A DNA stretch of 64,000 nt from Actinocatenispora sp963815125 (GCA_963815125.1 CAWFFM010000014.1:248001-312000); one strand, 5' to 3'; positions 47,497 through 56,915 are shown, counted from the first letter of the stretch. Numbers and translations are program-made. The notes: generated by a model not told the origin, from the letters alone.

Positions 47497-48612
47497 GTGG
47501 ATCTGCCCGACATCCGAATCCCCGCCGAGCTGCGGCCCACCGACGGACGCTTCAACTGCGGCCCGAGCAAGATCCGGCCGGAGCAGGTGAGCGCGCTGTC
47601 CGCGTTGGCCGGCGGGTACCTCGGTACCTCGCACCGCCAGCAGCCGGTCCGCGACCAGGTGGCCCGGTTGCGCCGGGGCCTCGCCGAACTGTTCTGCGCA
47701 CCCGACGGGTACGAGGTGGTCCTGGGCAACGGCGGCACCACCGCGTTCTGGGAGGTCGCCACGTTCGGCCTGGTACGTGAGCGGGCGCAGCTGGCCAGCT
47801 TCGGCGAGTTCGGGCAGAAGCTGGTCGACTCGGTCACGGCGGCCCCGTTCCTGGCCGACCCGACGGTACGCACCGCCCCGGCCGGCAGCGCGGTGGAGCT
47901 GCTCGCCGAGGATGGTGTCGACACGTACTGCACTCCGCAGAACGAGACGTCCACCGGCGCGGCGGTACCGGTACGTCGGGTGGCCGGCGATGCGTTGATG
48001 CTGCACGACGCGACGAGTGCGGCCGGCGGTCTGCCGGTCGACCTGGCCGAGACCGACGTCTACTACTTCGCGCCGCAGAAGTGTCTGGGTTCCGACGGTG
48101 GGCTGTGGCTGGCGATCCTGTCCCCGGCGGCGGTGGCGCGCGCGCACGAGATCGCCACCAGCGGCCGCTACATTCCGGCGTTCCTCGACCTGGCCACGGC
48201 CATCGCCAACTCCCGCAAGGACCAGACATACAACACACCGTCACTGGCGACCGTCCTGCTGGCGGCCGAACAGGTCGACTGGCTGCTGGCCAACGGCGGG
48301 CTCAACTGGGCGGTGAAACGCTGCGCGGAGAGCGCGGCGACGCTGTACGACTGGGCGGAGAGCTGCGACTACGCCACGCCGTTCGTCACCGAGCCGACGT
48401 TGCGTTCCGCGGTGGTCGGTACCGTCGACATCGACGAGCGGCTGTCCGCGCCCGTACTGTCCGCAGTGTTGCGGGCCAACGGGATCGTGGACACCGAGCC
48501 GTACCGCAAGTTGGGCCGCAACCAGTTGCGGGTGGCGCTGTTCCCGTCGATCGAACCGGCCGACGTGGCCGCGCTGACCCGGTGCGTGGACCACGTCGCG
48601 GCCCGGCTGTGA
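47497..48612 (+). CDS. serC: Phosphoserine transaminase
   Basis: A 371-residue PLP enzyme in serine biosynthesis, which exchanges the amino group between glutamate and 3-phosphohydroxypyruvate; it also acts in pyridoxine synthesis in some bacteria. A GTG at 47497 with GGGAG about 5 nt upstream and the SerC start DGRFNCGPSKIRPEQ are used; the frame is open 40 codons more. PLP-Lys is in TDVYYFAPQKCLGSDGG, with GYEVVLGNGGTTAFWEV as phosphate site. It follows the citrate synthase by 120 bp. The pairing with pdxH nearby fits a PLP/serine link. Confidence 0.96.
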   Translation: MDLPDIRIPAELRPTDGRFNCGPSKIRPEQVSALSALAGGYLGTSHRQQPVRDQVARLRRGLAELFCAPDGYEVVLGNGGTTAFWEVATFGLVRERAQLASFGEFGQKLVDSVTAAPFLADPTVRTAPAGSAVELLAEDGVDTYCTPQNETSTGAAVPVRRVAGDALMLHDATSAAGGLPVDLAETDVYYFAPQKCLGSDGGLWLAILSPAAVARAHEIATSGRYIPAFLDLATAIANSRKDQTYNTPSLATVLLAAEQVDWLLANGGLNWAVKRCAESAATLYDWAESCDYATPFVTEPTLRSAVVGTVDIDERLSAPVLSAVLRANGIVDTEPYRKLGRNQLRVALFPSIEPADVAALTRCVDHVAARL

Positions 48613-48613
48613 C

Positions 48614-48658
48614 GCCCGGTACGACGATGCCCGGTACGACGATGCCCGGCACAACGGT
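48614..48658. repeat. Three 15-bp tandem repeats after serC
   Basis: GCCCGGTACGACGAT occurs twice exactly (48614-48628, 48629-48643) and a third time with changes (48644-48658), just past the serC stop. Non-coding. Confidence 0.7.
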
Positions 48659-48855
48659 GCTCGTACGGTGATGCCCATTACGGCGATGTGTGACCGCACG
48701 CTGTGACCCTGCCCGCACGACCGGCCGTGCCGCGGCGCGTTCGGTACACGGGTATTGACGACTATCTCATCGACATGCGGCGTGGCCTGGCACCGACCGG
48801 TTAGTCTTCGGCGTACCGTCACTTTGACGGCGTGTCGAAGGGACGGAGGACAGCG

Positions 48856-50046
48856 ATGCGGCCAGTGCGCTTCGTCGCCCTCTCCGAGGACGGTCAGGCC
48901 CTCGTACTCGCGGATGAGGTAGGGCGTCTGCTCACCTTGCCGATCGACGAACGGATCGGCGCTGCCGTACGGCATGAGCGACCCGCGGCCCGTGGGCAGT
49001 TCGCCACCGCCACCGACCCGGTGGCCACCGAGGCCGCCCTGTCACCCCGGGACATCCAGTCCCGCATCCGCTCCGGCGAGTCCGCCGAGGAAGTGGCCCG
49101 GATCGCCGGTGTGCCGGTCGACCGGGTGCTGCGTTACGCCGGCCCGGTGCTGCAGGAACGGGCCATGCTCGCGCAGCATGCCCGACGGACCCGGCTGCGC
49201 AGCTCCGAGCGTGGCGCCACGTTGGCCGAGATCGTGGACGCCCGGCTGTCACAGCACGGGGTGGACGCCGAAGGGGTGTCCTGGGACGCCTACCGGCGCG
49301 AGGACAGCACCTGGCGGATCACCGCGAGCTGGGCCAGCGGAAAGGCCACCGCGCAGGCGGTCTGGGCGCTGGACAAGGCCCGTCAGGTGGTCACCGCCGA
49401 CGACGACATGGCGCAGTTCCTGTCGGCGGAACGTCCGGCACCGCTGCTCGGTCAGGACCCGGTACCGGACCGTGCTCCGGCTGCCCGCACCGGGCACGCA
49501 CTGACCAGGCCCGAGGCGGCACGGTCCAGGGACAACAACCGACCGACGCACGGCTCCGGGCACGGTCTGCCGAGCGCGCCGACGAAGCGCGAACCGGTAC
49601 GCCGGTTGGCCGAGACGGCGCGCACGACGTTGGACCGACCGCTGCGCGAGCCCGGCCGGCCCTCCGCCGACCCGCTGTTCGGTGCCGGTGAGCGGCGTAC
49701 CGACCCGGACCGGCCGACCGAGACCGTACGGCCGCGCGCCGAACCGCTGCGCCCGTCCTCCGGGGAGGGTCACCGGCCGGCGGCGGCCGCAGCCGAACCG
49801 GCGCGTCCGGCGGCGCTGGCCGAACCGGTCCGTCCGGCGGGGCTGGCCGAACCACGCCGCTCCACCACGGACACCCGGGAACGTCCGGTCGGCTTCACCG
49901 AGGACGAGTCGGAGTCCAAGGAACTGCCAGCGGTGCCGTCCCTGGCCGTACTGCGGCCCCGGCGCGGCGAGCAGGGCGCGACCAGCGACCGTTCCCGGCT
50001 GCCGAGCTGGGACGACGTGTTGTTCGGCAACGGCAACACCCAGTAG
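48856..50046 (+). CDS. sepH: Septation protein SepH (DUF3071)
   Basis: A 396-residue protein; ATG at 48856 with GGAGG 7 nt upstream. The N-terminal about 180 residues are the conserved SepH domain: MRPVRFVALSEDGQALVLAD, LSPRDIQSRIRSGESAEEVA, a HTH-like VARIAGVPVDRVLRYAGPVL and WDAYRREDSTWRITASWASG. The C-terminal half is disordered, rich in Arg, Pro, Ala and Asp, and ends with SWDDVLFG, a conserved tail in this group. SepH regulates FtsZ assembly in actinobacterial sporulation septation. Neighbours serC and pdxH match a conserved order. Confidence 0.95.
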   Translation: MRPVRFVALSEDGQALVLADEVGRLLTLPIDERIGAAVRHERPAARGQFATATDPVATEAALSPRDIQSRIRSGESAEEVARIAGVPVDRVLRYAGPVLQERAMLAQHARRTRLRSSERGATLAEIVDARLSQHGVDAEGVSWDAYRREDSTWRITASWASGKATAQAVWALDKARQVVTADDDMAQFLSAERPAPLLGQDPVPDRAPAARTGHALTRPEAARSRDNNRPTHGSGHGLPSAPTKREPVRRLAETARTTLDRPLREPGRPSADPLFGAGERRTDPDRPTETVRPRAEPLRPSSGEGHRPAAAAAEPARPAALAEPVRPAGLAEPRRSTTDTRERPVGFTEDESESKELPAVPSLAVLRPRRGEQGATSDRSRLPSWDDVLFGNGNTQ

Positions 50047-50059
50047 CCACGTCTCCCGG

Positions 50060-50704
50060 TCACAGCAGGTGCCGGGAGACAGGCTCATGCGTGGGGTGCG
50101 GTCCGAGATGGCTACGGAACAGCCAGACGTCCTCGACCGCGAACACCGTGCCCTGGTAGTCGTGCAGCATTGCCACGTCGGCCTGTACCGCCGTGTCGGT
50201 CAGCTTCCCGCCGGGCCTGGCCAACGTGAGATGCGGACGGAACGGTTTGTCGTCGTACGGCAGGCGGGCCCTGCGCAGTTCGCGGCGGACCACGCGGGCC
50301 AGGCCACCGAACGCGGACAGGTCCTCGCTCGTCTGACCGGCCACGCCGGCCCACAGCACGGTGAAGGCACCCCGGCCGAAGCGACCACCGCCGGCGATGC
50401 GGAGCTGGAGCGGGCCGGCCCGTTCGGCAGCGGCGGCGAGCGCGTCCGAAGCGGCCGGAATCTGCTCCTCGGGTACGTCGCCCAGGAACGCGACAGTGAT
50501 ATGCCACAACGCCCGGTCGGTGGCGCGGGCGCCGGAACGTACCGCGGCCAGCTGGTCGACGACACCGCCGAGTTCGGCGAGTACCGGCCCGGGTGGCTGT
50601 ACGGCGATGAACAGCCGGGCCGTCGGGCCGTCGGAGGCGGGCCGTGTCTGCTGAGGTCGACGCGGGCCCGGATGCCGCCGGCCGGCGGAACGTCGCGGGG
50701 TCAT
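50060..50704 (-). CDS. thpR: RNA 2',3'-cyclic phosphodiesterase (2'-5' RNA ligase family)
   Basis: A 214-residue protein of the 2H phosphoesterase superfamily. Two HxT motifs are present: HITVAFLGD at about 70 and HLTLARPGG at about 160, each with the catalytic His. The family fold opens with ARLFIAVQPPGPVLAEL. AGGGGG lies about 7 nt before the ATG. It opens 2',3'-cyclic phosphates on RNA ends or ligates 2'-5' in vitro. Its N-terminal 28 residues are basic and Pro-rich and may not belong to the domain. It is convergent with sepH, 13 bp between stops. Confidence 0.92.
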   Translation of the reverse strand: MTPRRSAGRRHPGPRRPQQTRPASDGPTARLFIAVQPPGPVLAELGGVVDQLAAVRSGARATDRALWHITVAFLGDVPEEQIPAASDALAAAAERAGPLQLRIAGGGRFGRGAFTVLWAGVAGQTSEDLSAFGGLARVVRRELRRARLPYDDKPFRPHLTLARPGGKLTDTAVQADVAMLHDYQGTVFAVEDVWLFRSHLGPHPTHEPVSRHLL

Positions 50705-50876
50705 CTCCGATCCCCCTCAGCCGTCCCGGTCACCGATCAAGACTAGCCCGGTCCGTGGTCGCGCCGTGCTCGGCCGACACCTGGGGTGAACCTGCCGCCC
50801 ATCACGGAACATCACCGGTCGACGGTGATGTCCGGTGCGGTGACCGGGGTGCCGGACGGGTCCACGAAGTGGACTG

Positions 50877-53732
50877 GTGGACCATGTCGCTGTGGATACC
50901 GTGACCGACACCCGCGGCCTTGTCGACGAGCTACGGCGCGCGGGCGTCGCGGAAGTGGACGCCTCGACCCGCCGCCGCGCCGAGTACTCCACCGACGCGT
51001 CGCTGTACCGGGTGCCGCCGGCGGCGGTGGTCTTCCCGCGCGACGACGACGAGGTGGCGGCGGTGCTCGCCGTCTGCCGTGCAGCGGGCGTACCGCTGAC
51101 CGCGCGGGGCGCCGGGACGTCGATCGCGGGCAACGCGGTCGGTACCGGCGTGGTACTCGACTTCACCCGGCACCTCAACCAGGTCACGGCGGTCGACCCG
51201 CAGGCGCGGACCGCCGTGGTCCGACCGGGCGTGGTCCTGGACGACCTGCAGCGTGAGGTCAGGCAGTACGGGCTGCGGTTCGGCCCGGAACCGTCCACCC
51301 ACAGCCGCTGCACCCTCGGCGGCATGATCGGCAACAACTCCTGCGGCTCGCGTGCCCTCGCGTACGGCCGGACCGCCGACAACGTGGTCGACCTGGACGT
51401 GCTGGCCGGCACCGGCGAGCGGCTGACCGCCACCCGGGGCGCGGACCCGGCGTCGTCGCCGGTACTGACCGCGGTGCACGAGGTGGTCCGCGCCAACCTG
51501 GCCACCATCCGTACCGAGCTGGGCCGCTTCGACCGCCAGGTCTCCGGCTACTCGCTGGAACACCTGCTGCCCGAGAACGACTTCGATGTGGCGCGTGCCC
51601 TGGTCGGTACCGAGGGCGGCTGTACGGTCCTGCTCGGCGCGACGGTGCAGCTGGTGCAGAGTCCGGCCGCGTCGATCATCGTGGCTCTGGGCTATCCGAA
51701 CATGGCTGCCGCGGCCGACGCGGTACCGGCGCTGCTGCCGCACCGGCTGGTGTCGTTGGAGGGCATGGACATCCGCATCGTCGAGCGGGTACGCGACCAG
51801 CGCGGTGCGGTGCCGGCCCTGCCGGACGGTCGGGGTTGGCTGTTCGCGGAACTGGGTGGCGGATCGGTGGCGGAACTCACCGACGCGGCAGAGGCCGTGA
51901 TCGCCGACTCGGGGGCGCTGGACAGCCTGGTGGTCACCGACACCCGGCAGATGGCCGCGCTGTGGAAGATCCGGGAGGCGGGCGCCGCGCTGTCGCAGCG
52001 CTCGGTGGACAACAGGCCCGCGTACGCCGGCTGGGAGGACGCCGCCGTCCCGCCCGCGAAACTCGGCGCCTACCTGCGGGAGTTCGACGCGCTGATGGCC
52101 GAGCGTGGCCTCACCGGGATGCCGTACGGGCACTTCGGTGACGGGTGCGTGCACGTACGGATCGACTTCCCGCTCACCGGGGCCGGCGGCGTCGAGGTGT
52201 TCCGGGAGTTCCTGACCGACGCGGCCCGGCTGGTCGCGTCGTACGGCGGGTCGATGTCCGGTGAGCACGGTGACGGCCGGGCCCGGGGCGCGCTGCTGCC
52301 GCTGATGTACTCCCCGGCCGCGCTCGGCGCGTTCGCCGCCGTCAAGGACGCCTTCGACCCGGACGGAGTGCTCAACCCGGGCGTGATCGTACGGCCCCGG
52401 CCGGTCGACGCCGACCTGCGTGTGGTGGCCGCCCCGCCGGTCCGCGCCGGCCTGGGCTTCCGGTACCGGCACGACCACGGTGACCTGACCACGGCCGTGC
52501 ACCGGTGCACCGGTGTCGGGGCCTGCCGGGCCGACAACACCGCGTCCGGTGGGGTGATGTGCCCGTCGTACGTGGCGACCCGCGACGAGAAGGACACCAC
52601 CCGGGGTCGCTCGCGGGTACTCCAGGAGGCGATCAACGGCACCCTGGTACACGGCCTGCGCTCGCCGGAGGTCCGCGAGTCGCTGGATCTGTGCCTGGCC
52701 TGCAAGGGCTGCTCGTCGGACTGCCCGGCAGGGGTGGACATGGCCACGTACAAGGCCGAGGTGCTGCACCAGACGTACCGCAGGCGGGTGCGGCCGGTGT
52801 CGCACTACACGCTCGGCTGGTTGCCCCGGTGGGCCCGGCTGGCCTCCCGCGCGCCCGGTCTGGCCAACGCGATGCTGCGGACACCGGGCCTGGCCGCGGT
52901 GGCCAAGCGGTTCGCCGGGGTGGATGGTCGACGCTCGCTGCCGACGTTCGCCGACCGTACCTTCCGGAACTGGTTCGCCCAGCGCGCCGACCGCCCGCCG
53001 TCGGGCGACCGCGATCCGGTCCTGCTCTGGGTCGACACGTTCACCGACCACTTCAGCCCGGCCGTGGGCATCGCCGCCGTACGGGTGCTGGAGTCCGCCG
53101 GTTTCGAGGTACGGCTACCGGAGCCGAACCTGTGCTGTGGGCTGACCTGGATCTCCACCGGGCAGCTCGACGCGGCCCGGCGGATCCTCAGCCGGTCGGT
53201 CGCGGCGCTCGCACCGGCCGTTGCGGACGGCGTACCGGTGGTGGGGCTGGAACCCTCCTGCACGGCCGTGTTCCGTGGCGACGCGGCGGAGCTGCTCGAC
53301 GACGCACGTACCGGACCGGTGGCCGCCGCGATGCACACGCTCGCCGAGTTCCTGGCCAAATATCGTCCACAGTGGACGCCGCCAGATCTGTCGGGTACCA
53401 CCGTGGTGGCCCAACCGCACTGCCACCAGCATGCGGTGATGGGCTGGGAGGCCGACCGTGAGCTGCTCGAACGCGCCGGCGCCGACGTCGAGGCGGTCGG
53501 CGGCTGCTGCGGGCTGGCCGGGAACTTCGGCGTCGAACGCGGCCACTACGAGGTGTCCACCGCCGTCGCGGAGTCCGCCCTGCTACCGGCGGTCCGGGCC
53601 GCCGGGGACGATGCGACCGTGCTCGCCGACGGCTTCTCCTGCCGTACCCAGCTCGACGACCTCGCCCACCGCCCCGGCGTCCACCTGGCCGAACTCCTCG
53701 CCGCCGACGCCGAACCCGCGGCCACGCAGTAG
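50877..53732 (+). CDS. FAD-linked oxidase fused to Fe-S/CCG domain (D-2-hydroxyacid or glycolate dehydrogenase type)
   Basis: A 951-residue protein from GTG at 50877; in-frame GTGs at 50892 and 50901 are alternatives. Domain order: FAD-binding PCMH domain (LTARGAGTSIAGNAVGTGVV, then the FAD site NNSCGSRALAYGRTADNV), FAD oxidase C-terminal domain (DAAVPPAKLGAYLREFDALM, GHFGDGCVHVRIDF, GSMSGEHGDGRARGALL), a 4Fe-4S region (LCLACKGCSSDCPAGVDMAT) and two CCG domains (LCCGLTW and GGCCGLAGNFG). Such fusions oxidise glycolate, D-lactate or 2-hydroxyglutarate. The substrate is not resolved. It is a single gene. Confidence 0.93.
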   Translation: MDHVAVDTVTDTRGLVDELRRAGVAEVDASTRRRAEYSTDASLYRVPPAAVVFPRDDDEVAAVLAVCRAAGVPLTARGAGTSIAGNAVGTGVVLDFTRHLNQVTAVDPQARTAVVRPGVVLDDLQREVRQYGLRFGPEPSTHSRCTLGGMIGNNSCGSRALAYGRTADNVVDLDVLAGTGERLTATRGADPASSPVLTAVHEVVRANLATIRTELGRFDRQVSGYSLEHLLPENDFDVARALVGTEGGCTVLLGATVQLVQSPAASIIVALGYPNMAAAADAVPALLPHRLVSLEGMDIRIVERVRDQRGAVPALPDGRGWLFAELGGGSVAELTDAAEAVIADSGALDSLVVTDTRQMAALWKIREAGAALSQRSVDNRPAYAGWEDAAVPPAKLGAYLREFDALMAERGLTGMPYGHFGDGCVHVRIDFPLTGAGGVEVFREFLTDAARLVASYGGSMSGEHGDGRARGALLPLMYSPAALGAFAAVKDAFDPDGVLNPGVIVRPRPVDADLRVVAAPPVRAGLGFRYRHDHGDLTTAVHRCTGVGACRADNTASGGVMCPSYVATRDEKDTTRGRSRVLQEAINGTLVHGLRSPEVRESLDLCLACKGCSSDCPAGVDMATYKAEVLHQTYRRRVRPVSHYTLGWLPRWARLASRAPGLANAMLRTPGLAAVAKRFAGVDGRRSLPTFADRTFRNWFAQRADRPPSGDRDPVLLWVDTFTDHFSPAVGIAAVRVLESAGFEVRLPEPNLCCGLTWISTGQLDAARRILSRSVAALAPAVADGVPVVGLEPSCTAVFRGDAAELLDDARTGPVAAAMHTLAEFLAKYRPQWTPPDLSGTTVVAQPHCHQHAVMGWEADRELLERAGADVEAVGGCCGLAGNFGVERGHYEVSTAVAESALLPAVRAAGDDATVLADGFSCRTQLDDLAHRPGVHLAELLAADAEPAATQ

Positions 53733-53760
53733 CCGCGTCCCGGACCGGCGGCGGCGCGTC

Positions 53761-54528
53761 CTACTGCGTCGCGTCGACCATCAACCGCTGGAAGTAGCCG
53801 ACGAGAGCCGGGTCACCGTCGAGCCGCACGGAGTCCGAACCGATCCGGTTCCACAGCCACAGCAGGACGTCCGACGGCGTGCCGGAGATGGTGGCCGCCG
53901 CGTCGTCGGTATCCGCGTCCGTGCTGACCTGTACGCCCCCGGCCTCCGGGCGGACCAGGAAGGACCGGTCACCGGAGCGGACCGCCACGCTCCGGCCGTC
54001 GGCCTCGGCGAGCAGCGCCGCCACCTCCGGCATGTCACCGAAGGTGCGGGTGCCCCAGCCCAGGAAGATGCTCAGCACCTCGTCGATCCCGTCGCCGGCC
54101 AGGTCGTCGGGCACCGGGGTGAGCGCGCTCACGGCCAGTTCGGCGTCCACCCGGTGCACCGTGGTCTCCTGCGCCATCCGGCGGATCCAGAACCCGACCG
54201 TCTGGTCCGGCGGGTACCAGGTGAAGGCGGTGTCGGTGGGTTTGCGCGCGGCGAACTCGGCGGCCAGTTCGTCGTATGCCCGTTCGAGCCGGTCCAGCGC
54301 GGGCTCGGTATGTTCCGGCGCCCAGTCGGTCGGCTCGTGCCCGAGCCGCATACAGGCGACCTTGTGCAGGTACACGTTCGCGACGTGGTGCACCAGGTCA
54401 CGTACGGTCCAGTCCGGGCAACTGGGCACCGACCGGTCGAGATCCCCCGCGACCTCGACCAGTCGCTGCTTGTCGGCGGCCAGACATTCCAGGAACCGGC
54501 CGGCGGTCAGAAGTTCACTGCTCTGCAT
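53761..54528 (-). CDS. Maleylpyruvate isomerase family mycothiol-dependent enzyme (DinB-like)
   Basis: A 255-residue protein; ATG at 54528 is used and a GTG/ATG six codons earlier is possible. N-terminal DinB-like metal-binding domain with DWTVRDLVHHVANVYLHKVA (His ligand) and RRMAQETTVHRVDAELA (the second His set); the C-terminal domain DDAAATISGTPSDVLLWLWN is the SCP2-like part of the mycothiol-dependent group. It likely performs a mycothiol-linked reaction; the substrate is unknown. It is tail to tail with the FAD-Fe-S gene and next to the MFS gene. Confidence 0.88.
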   Translation of the reverse strand: MQSSELLTAGRFLECLAADKQRLVEVAGDLDRSVPSCPDWTVRDLVHHVANVYLHKVACMRLGHEPTDWAPEHTEPALDRLERAYDELAAEFAARKPTDTAFTWYPPDQTVGFWIRRMAQETTVHRVDAELAVSALTPVPDDLAGDGIDEVLSIFLGWGTRTFGDMPEVAALLAEADGRSVAVRSGDRSFLVRPEAGGVQVSTDADTDDAAATISGTPSDVLLWLWNRIGSDSVRLDGDPALVGYFQRLMVDATQ

Positions 54529-54582
54529 ACCGGCACCCTGGCACACCGGTACGACAGGTGCACCGGATATCCAGCGGCGCCG

Positions 54583-55965
54583 CTACCGGGCGATGCGGGC
54601 CCGGCCGACCGGGATCCGTACGCCGGTGCCGGCCGGCTCGGTGAGATGCACGTGCGGCCTGGGCCGGGTGTGCAGCCGCAGCCGGACCCCGCGCCGCTTG
54701 GACCGGTACGCCAGTACCGCGGCCGCGGCCAGGATGGATGCCACGCCGCCCACCCACAGGCTGGAACGGGCACCGAAGGCTTCGGCGAGCCAGCCGATCA
54801 TCGGCGCGAAGATCGGCGTGGAGCCCTGGAAGACCAGTACGTACAGGGCCATCACCCGGCCCCGGTACGCCTCGCTGACGCCGAGCTGGATGCGCTGGTT
54901 GGCCGCCTGAGCCAGGTAGATCATGAAGAAGCCGGTCAGTACCAGCAGGCCGGCCTCGGCCAGGTAGCCGGGCGCGAACCCGGCCAGCGTCTCGAACACG
55001 CCGAACCCGAACGCGCCCACGATCACCACGTACGACGAGGGTCGGCCGGGTCGGCGACCGGAGGCGAGCGCGCCGACCAGGGCACCGAGCGCCAGCATGG
55101 TGGTGAGCAGCCCGAAGGACGCCGCGCCGCGGTGGAACACCGTACGCGACACCAACGCCAGGGTGAGCTGGAAGTTGAATCCCAGCGCGCCGATGACCAG
55201 CATCAACCCCATCGGCAACAGCAGGTCGGGGCGACCTGCTGCATATCGCAGGCCGTCCACGATCCGGGCCGGCTGACGCCGCCGGTTGCCGGCCCGGTGC
55301 AGTTCGCTGGGACGCATCAGGCTCAACGTGGTCACGGTCGCGGCGTAGGTCAGGCAGTTGAGCAGGAACACCGGGCCGGTACCGACCAGCGAGATGGCCA
55401 CCCCGGCGATGGCCGGCCCGACGATGCGGGCCGCGTTGAAGATCGCCCCGTTGAGGGAGATCGCGTTGGGCATCAGGTCGGCGCCGACCATCTCGGAGAC
55501 GAACGCCTGACGGGCCGGGTTGTCGATCGCGCTGGTGGTGCCGAGGCAGGCGGCGAGCAGCAGCACGTGCCACAGCTGGATCTGCCCGGTCACGGTCAGT
55601 ACGCCGAGGGCCAGGGCGACCACGCCGGCACCGATGTTGGTGCAGCGCAACAGCGTGCGCTTGTCGTACCGGTCGGCGAGCTTGCCGCCGTAGAGGGTGA
55701 GCAGGACCACGGGCAGGAACTGCATCGCGGTGACCCAGCCGAGCGCGCTGCCGGAGTTGTGGGTCAGGTGCAGCACGGTCCAGTCCTGGGCGGTGAACTG
55801 CATCCAGTTGCCGATCAGGGACACGACCTGGCCGGCGGAGAAGAGGCGGTAGTTGCGTACCCGGAGGGCCCGGAAGGTACGGGCGAGGGCGCCGGTGCGG
55901 GCCGGGGGCGCGTCGGTGAGGGTGGTGGCGGCGGTGGGGTGTCCGGGGGGCAGGGTGCTACTCAT
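54583..55965 (-). CDS. MFS exporter, EntS/MFS_3-like
   Basis: A 460-residue membrane protein; ATG at 55965, with GGAGG about 10 nt upstream. The frame is open 29 codons further. Twelve segments. Family motifs: RNYRLFSAGQVVSLIGNWMQ, YGGKLADRYDKRTLL (loop 2-3 motif), IDNPARQAFVSEMVGADLMP typical of EntS-type siderophore or drug exporters, and QLGVSEAYRGRVMALYVLVF. The C-terminus is a basic tail. It lies just downstream of the MarR gene (gap 87 bp) on the same strand and probably shares its promoter. Confidence 0.9.
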   Translation of the reverse strand: MSSTLPPGHPTAATTLTDAPPARTGALARTFRALRVRNYRLFSAGQVVSLIGNWMQFTAQDWTVLHLTHNSGSALGWVTAMQFLPVVLLTLYGGKLADRYDKRTLLRCTNIGAGVVALALGVLTVTGQIQLWHVLLLAACLGTTSAIDNPARQAFVSEMVGADLMPNAISLNGAIFNAARIVGPAIAGVAISLVGTGPVFLLNCLTYAATVTTLSLMRPSELHRAGNRRRQPARIVDGLRYAAGRPDLLLPMGLMLVIGALGFNFQLTLALVSRTVFHRGAASFGLLTTMLALGALVGALASGRRPGRPSSYVVIVGAFGFGVFETLAGFAPGYLAEAGLLVLTGFFMIYLAQAANQRIQLGVSEAYRGRVMALYVLVFQGSTPIFAPMIGWLAEAFGARSSLWVGGVASILAAAAVLAYRSKRRGVRLRLHTRPRPHVHLTEPAGTGVRIPVGRARIAR

Positions 55966-56052
55966 GCGGGCGGGGGTCGCCTCCTGGGAGTGGTCGGTAC
56001 GTCTCGGTCGAGCTGACGGTCCGACCGGGCCGGGCACACCACCCACCGGCAC

Positions 56053-56508
56053 CTATTCGGCGCGGGCGATCCGTTCCAGGATCTCCGCGGCACAGCGCAG
56101 CGTGTCGCGTTCCGCCGGGCTCAGCTCGGCCAGCCGTTGGGCCAGCCAGGCGTCGCGGGCCTTGCGGTCCTGAACCACGATCTGCCTGCCCCGCTCCGTC
56201 GGCGACAGGATGACCTGCCGACCGTCGGTCGGGTGCGGCGTGCGTTGTACCAGACCTCGCCCCTCCAGCGCGGCCACCGTCCGGGTCACGGATGGTGGTT
56301 GCACCCGTTCGGTGTCGGCGAGCTCCTTCGGCGCCAGCGCGCCGGCCAGTTCCAGACTGGTCAGCGCGGACAACTGGCTCTGGGTGAGCTCACTCACCGG
56401 ACGGGCTCGGCGTAACCGGCGATTGAGCCGGGTGATCGCTCCCCGCATCGTTGCGGCGAGCTGCGCCGAGGACACCCGCTTGGCGGATCCGGTCCCACCA
56501 CCTGTCAT
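56053..56508 (-). CDS. MarR family transcriptional regulator
   Basis: A 151-residue winged-helix regulator starting with ATG at 56508; a GTG two codons earlier is an alternative. Visible winged-helix elements: SELTQSQLSALTSLELAGAL, LADTERVQPPSVTRTVAALE (recognition helix) and LVQRTPHPTDGRQVILSPTE (wing with DGR). Members repress efflux or stress genes and lose DNA on ligand binding. It is upstream of and likely cotranscribed with the MFS exporter. The promoter carries an iron-box-like site at 56567-56577, so iron may also act. No strong ribosome site is seen. Confidence 0.92.
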   Translation of the reverse strand: MTGGGTGSAKRVSSAQLAATMRGAITRLNRRLRRARPVSELTQSQLSALTSLELAGALAPKELADTERVQPPSVTRTVAALEGRGLVQRTPHPTDGRQVILSPTERGRQIVVQDRKARDAWLAQRLAELSPAERDTLRCAAEILERIARAE

Positions 56509-56564
56509 CTTCACAGGATGTCATGTGCCGGGATCGATCGGAGTGGCTGGCCGGGCCGTCACGA

Positions 56565-56596
56565 TCGTTAGCCTAACTCATTACCTTGGCTAACGA
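56565..56596. promoter_or_regulatory. Iron-box-like palindrome upstream of the marR-MFS unit
   Basis: GTTAGCCTAAC (56567-56577) equals the full 11-bp core of the IdeR/DmdR consensus TTAGGTTAGCCTAACCTAA, with poor flanks. A second, weaker half GGCTAACG lies at 56588-56595, and the two sites together form 9-bp inverted arms CGTTAGCC/GGCTAACG. It lies 57 bp upstream of the marR start. Binding is inferred. Confidence 0.55.
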
Positions 56597-56682
56597 CCAC
56601 GACTCGTGAGTGCGATCACCAGCCCAACCGCATGACCGCCGACACCGCACACACGCCGCCCGTACGCCCCGAACCCCTCCTG

Positions 56683-56823
56683 GCATTTTCCCCGAATCAA
56701 CGCTATGTCCGTTTTGTCGGTCGGACATTCGGGGAAAATCCACCATACGACCCCTCGCCTGGGGCATTTTCCCCGAATGCGCATCTTGAAGATCCGACAT
56801 AAGGCCCTTTCGGGGAAAATGCC
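56683..56823. repeat. Palindromic element with four copies of a 13-bp arm
   Basis: ATTTTCCCCGAAT occurs at 56685-56697 and 56766-56778, and its complement at 56727-56739 and, as TTCGGGGAAAATGCC, at 56809-56823. They form two consecutive hairpins. Inside the first, ATGTCCG and CGGACAT also pair; inside the second, ATCTTGAAGAT is self-complementary. The base mix (TTTTCCCC) is unusual here. It may be a MITE-like or terminator-related element. Confidence 0.75.
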
Positions 56824-56827
56824 AGCC

Positions 56828-56915
56828 GAGGTGCCGAGGTGCCGAGGGGTCGAGGGGTCGAGGTGCCGAGGGGTCGAGGGGTCGAGGGGTCGAGGTGCCG
56901 AGGGGTCGAGGTGCC
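56828..56915. repeat. Eleven-unit 8-bp satellite
   Basis: Eleven units of 8 bp alternate between GAGGGGTC and GAGGTGCC in the order 2,2,1,1,2,1,1,1,2,1,2. A 15-bp repeat, GCGCCGGCGTATCGA, follows twice at 56918-56947. It is non-coding, directly before the 3' end of the permease gene. Confidence 0.85.

Noticed and set aside
44896..48147. 1083-codon minus-strand ORF
   Set aside because: It is antisense to citrate synthase and serC, and its Gly/Arg/Gln-rich text has no domain.
50931..53051. 706-codon ORF antisense to the FAD/Fe-S gene
   Set aside because: The plus-strand protein has all family motifs; the antisense text has none.
56828..56915. CRISPR array
   Set aside because: The units are 8 bp, contiguous and without spacers; this is a satellite. 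The same applies to the array at 29610.
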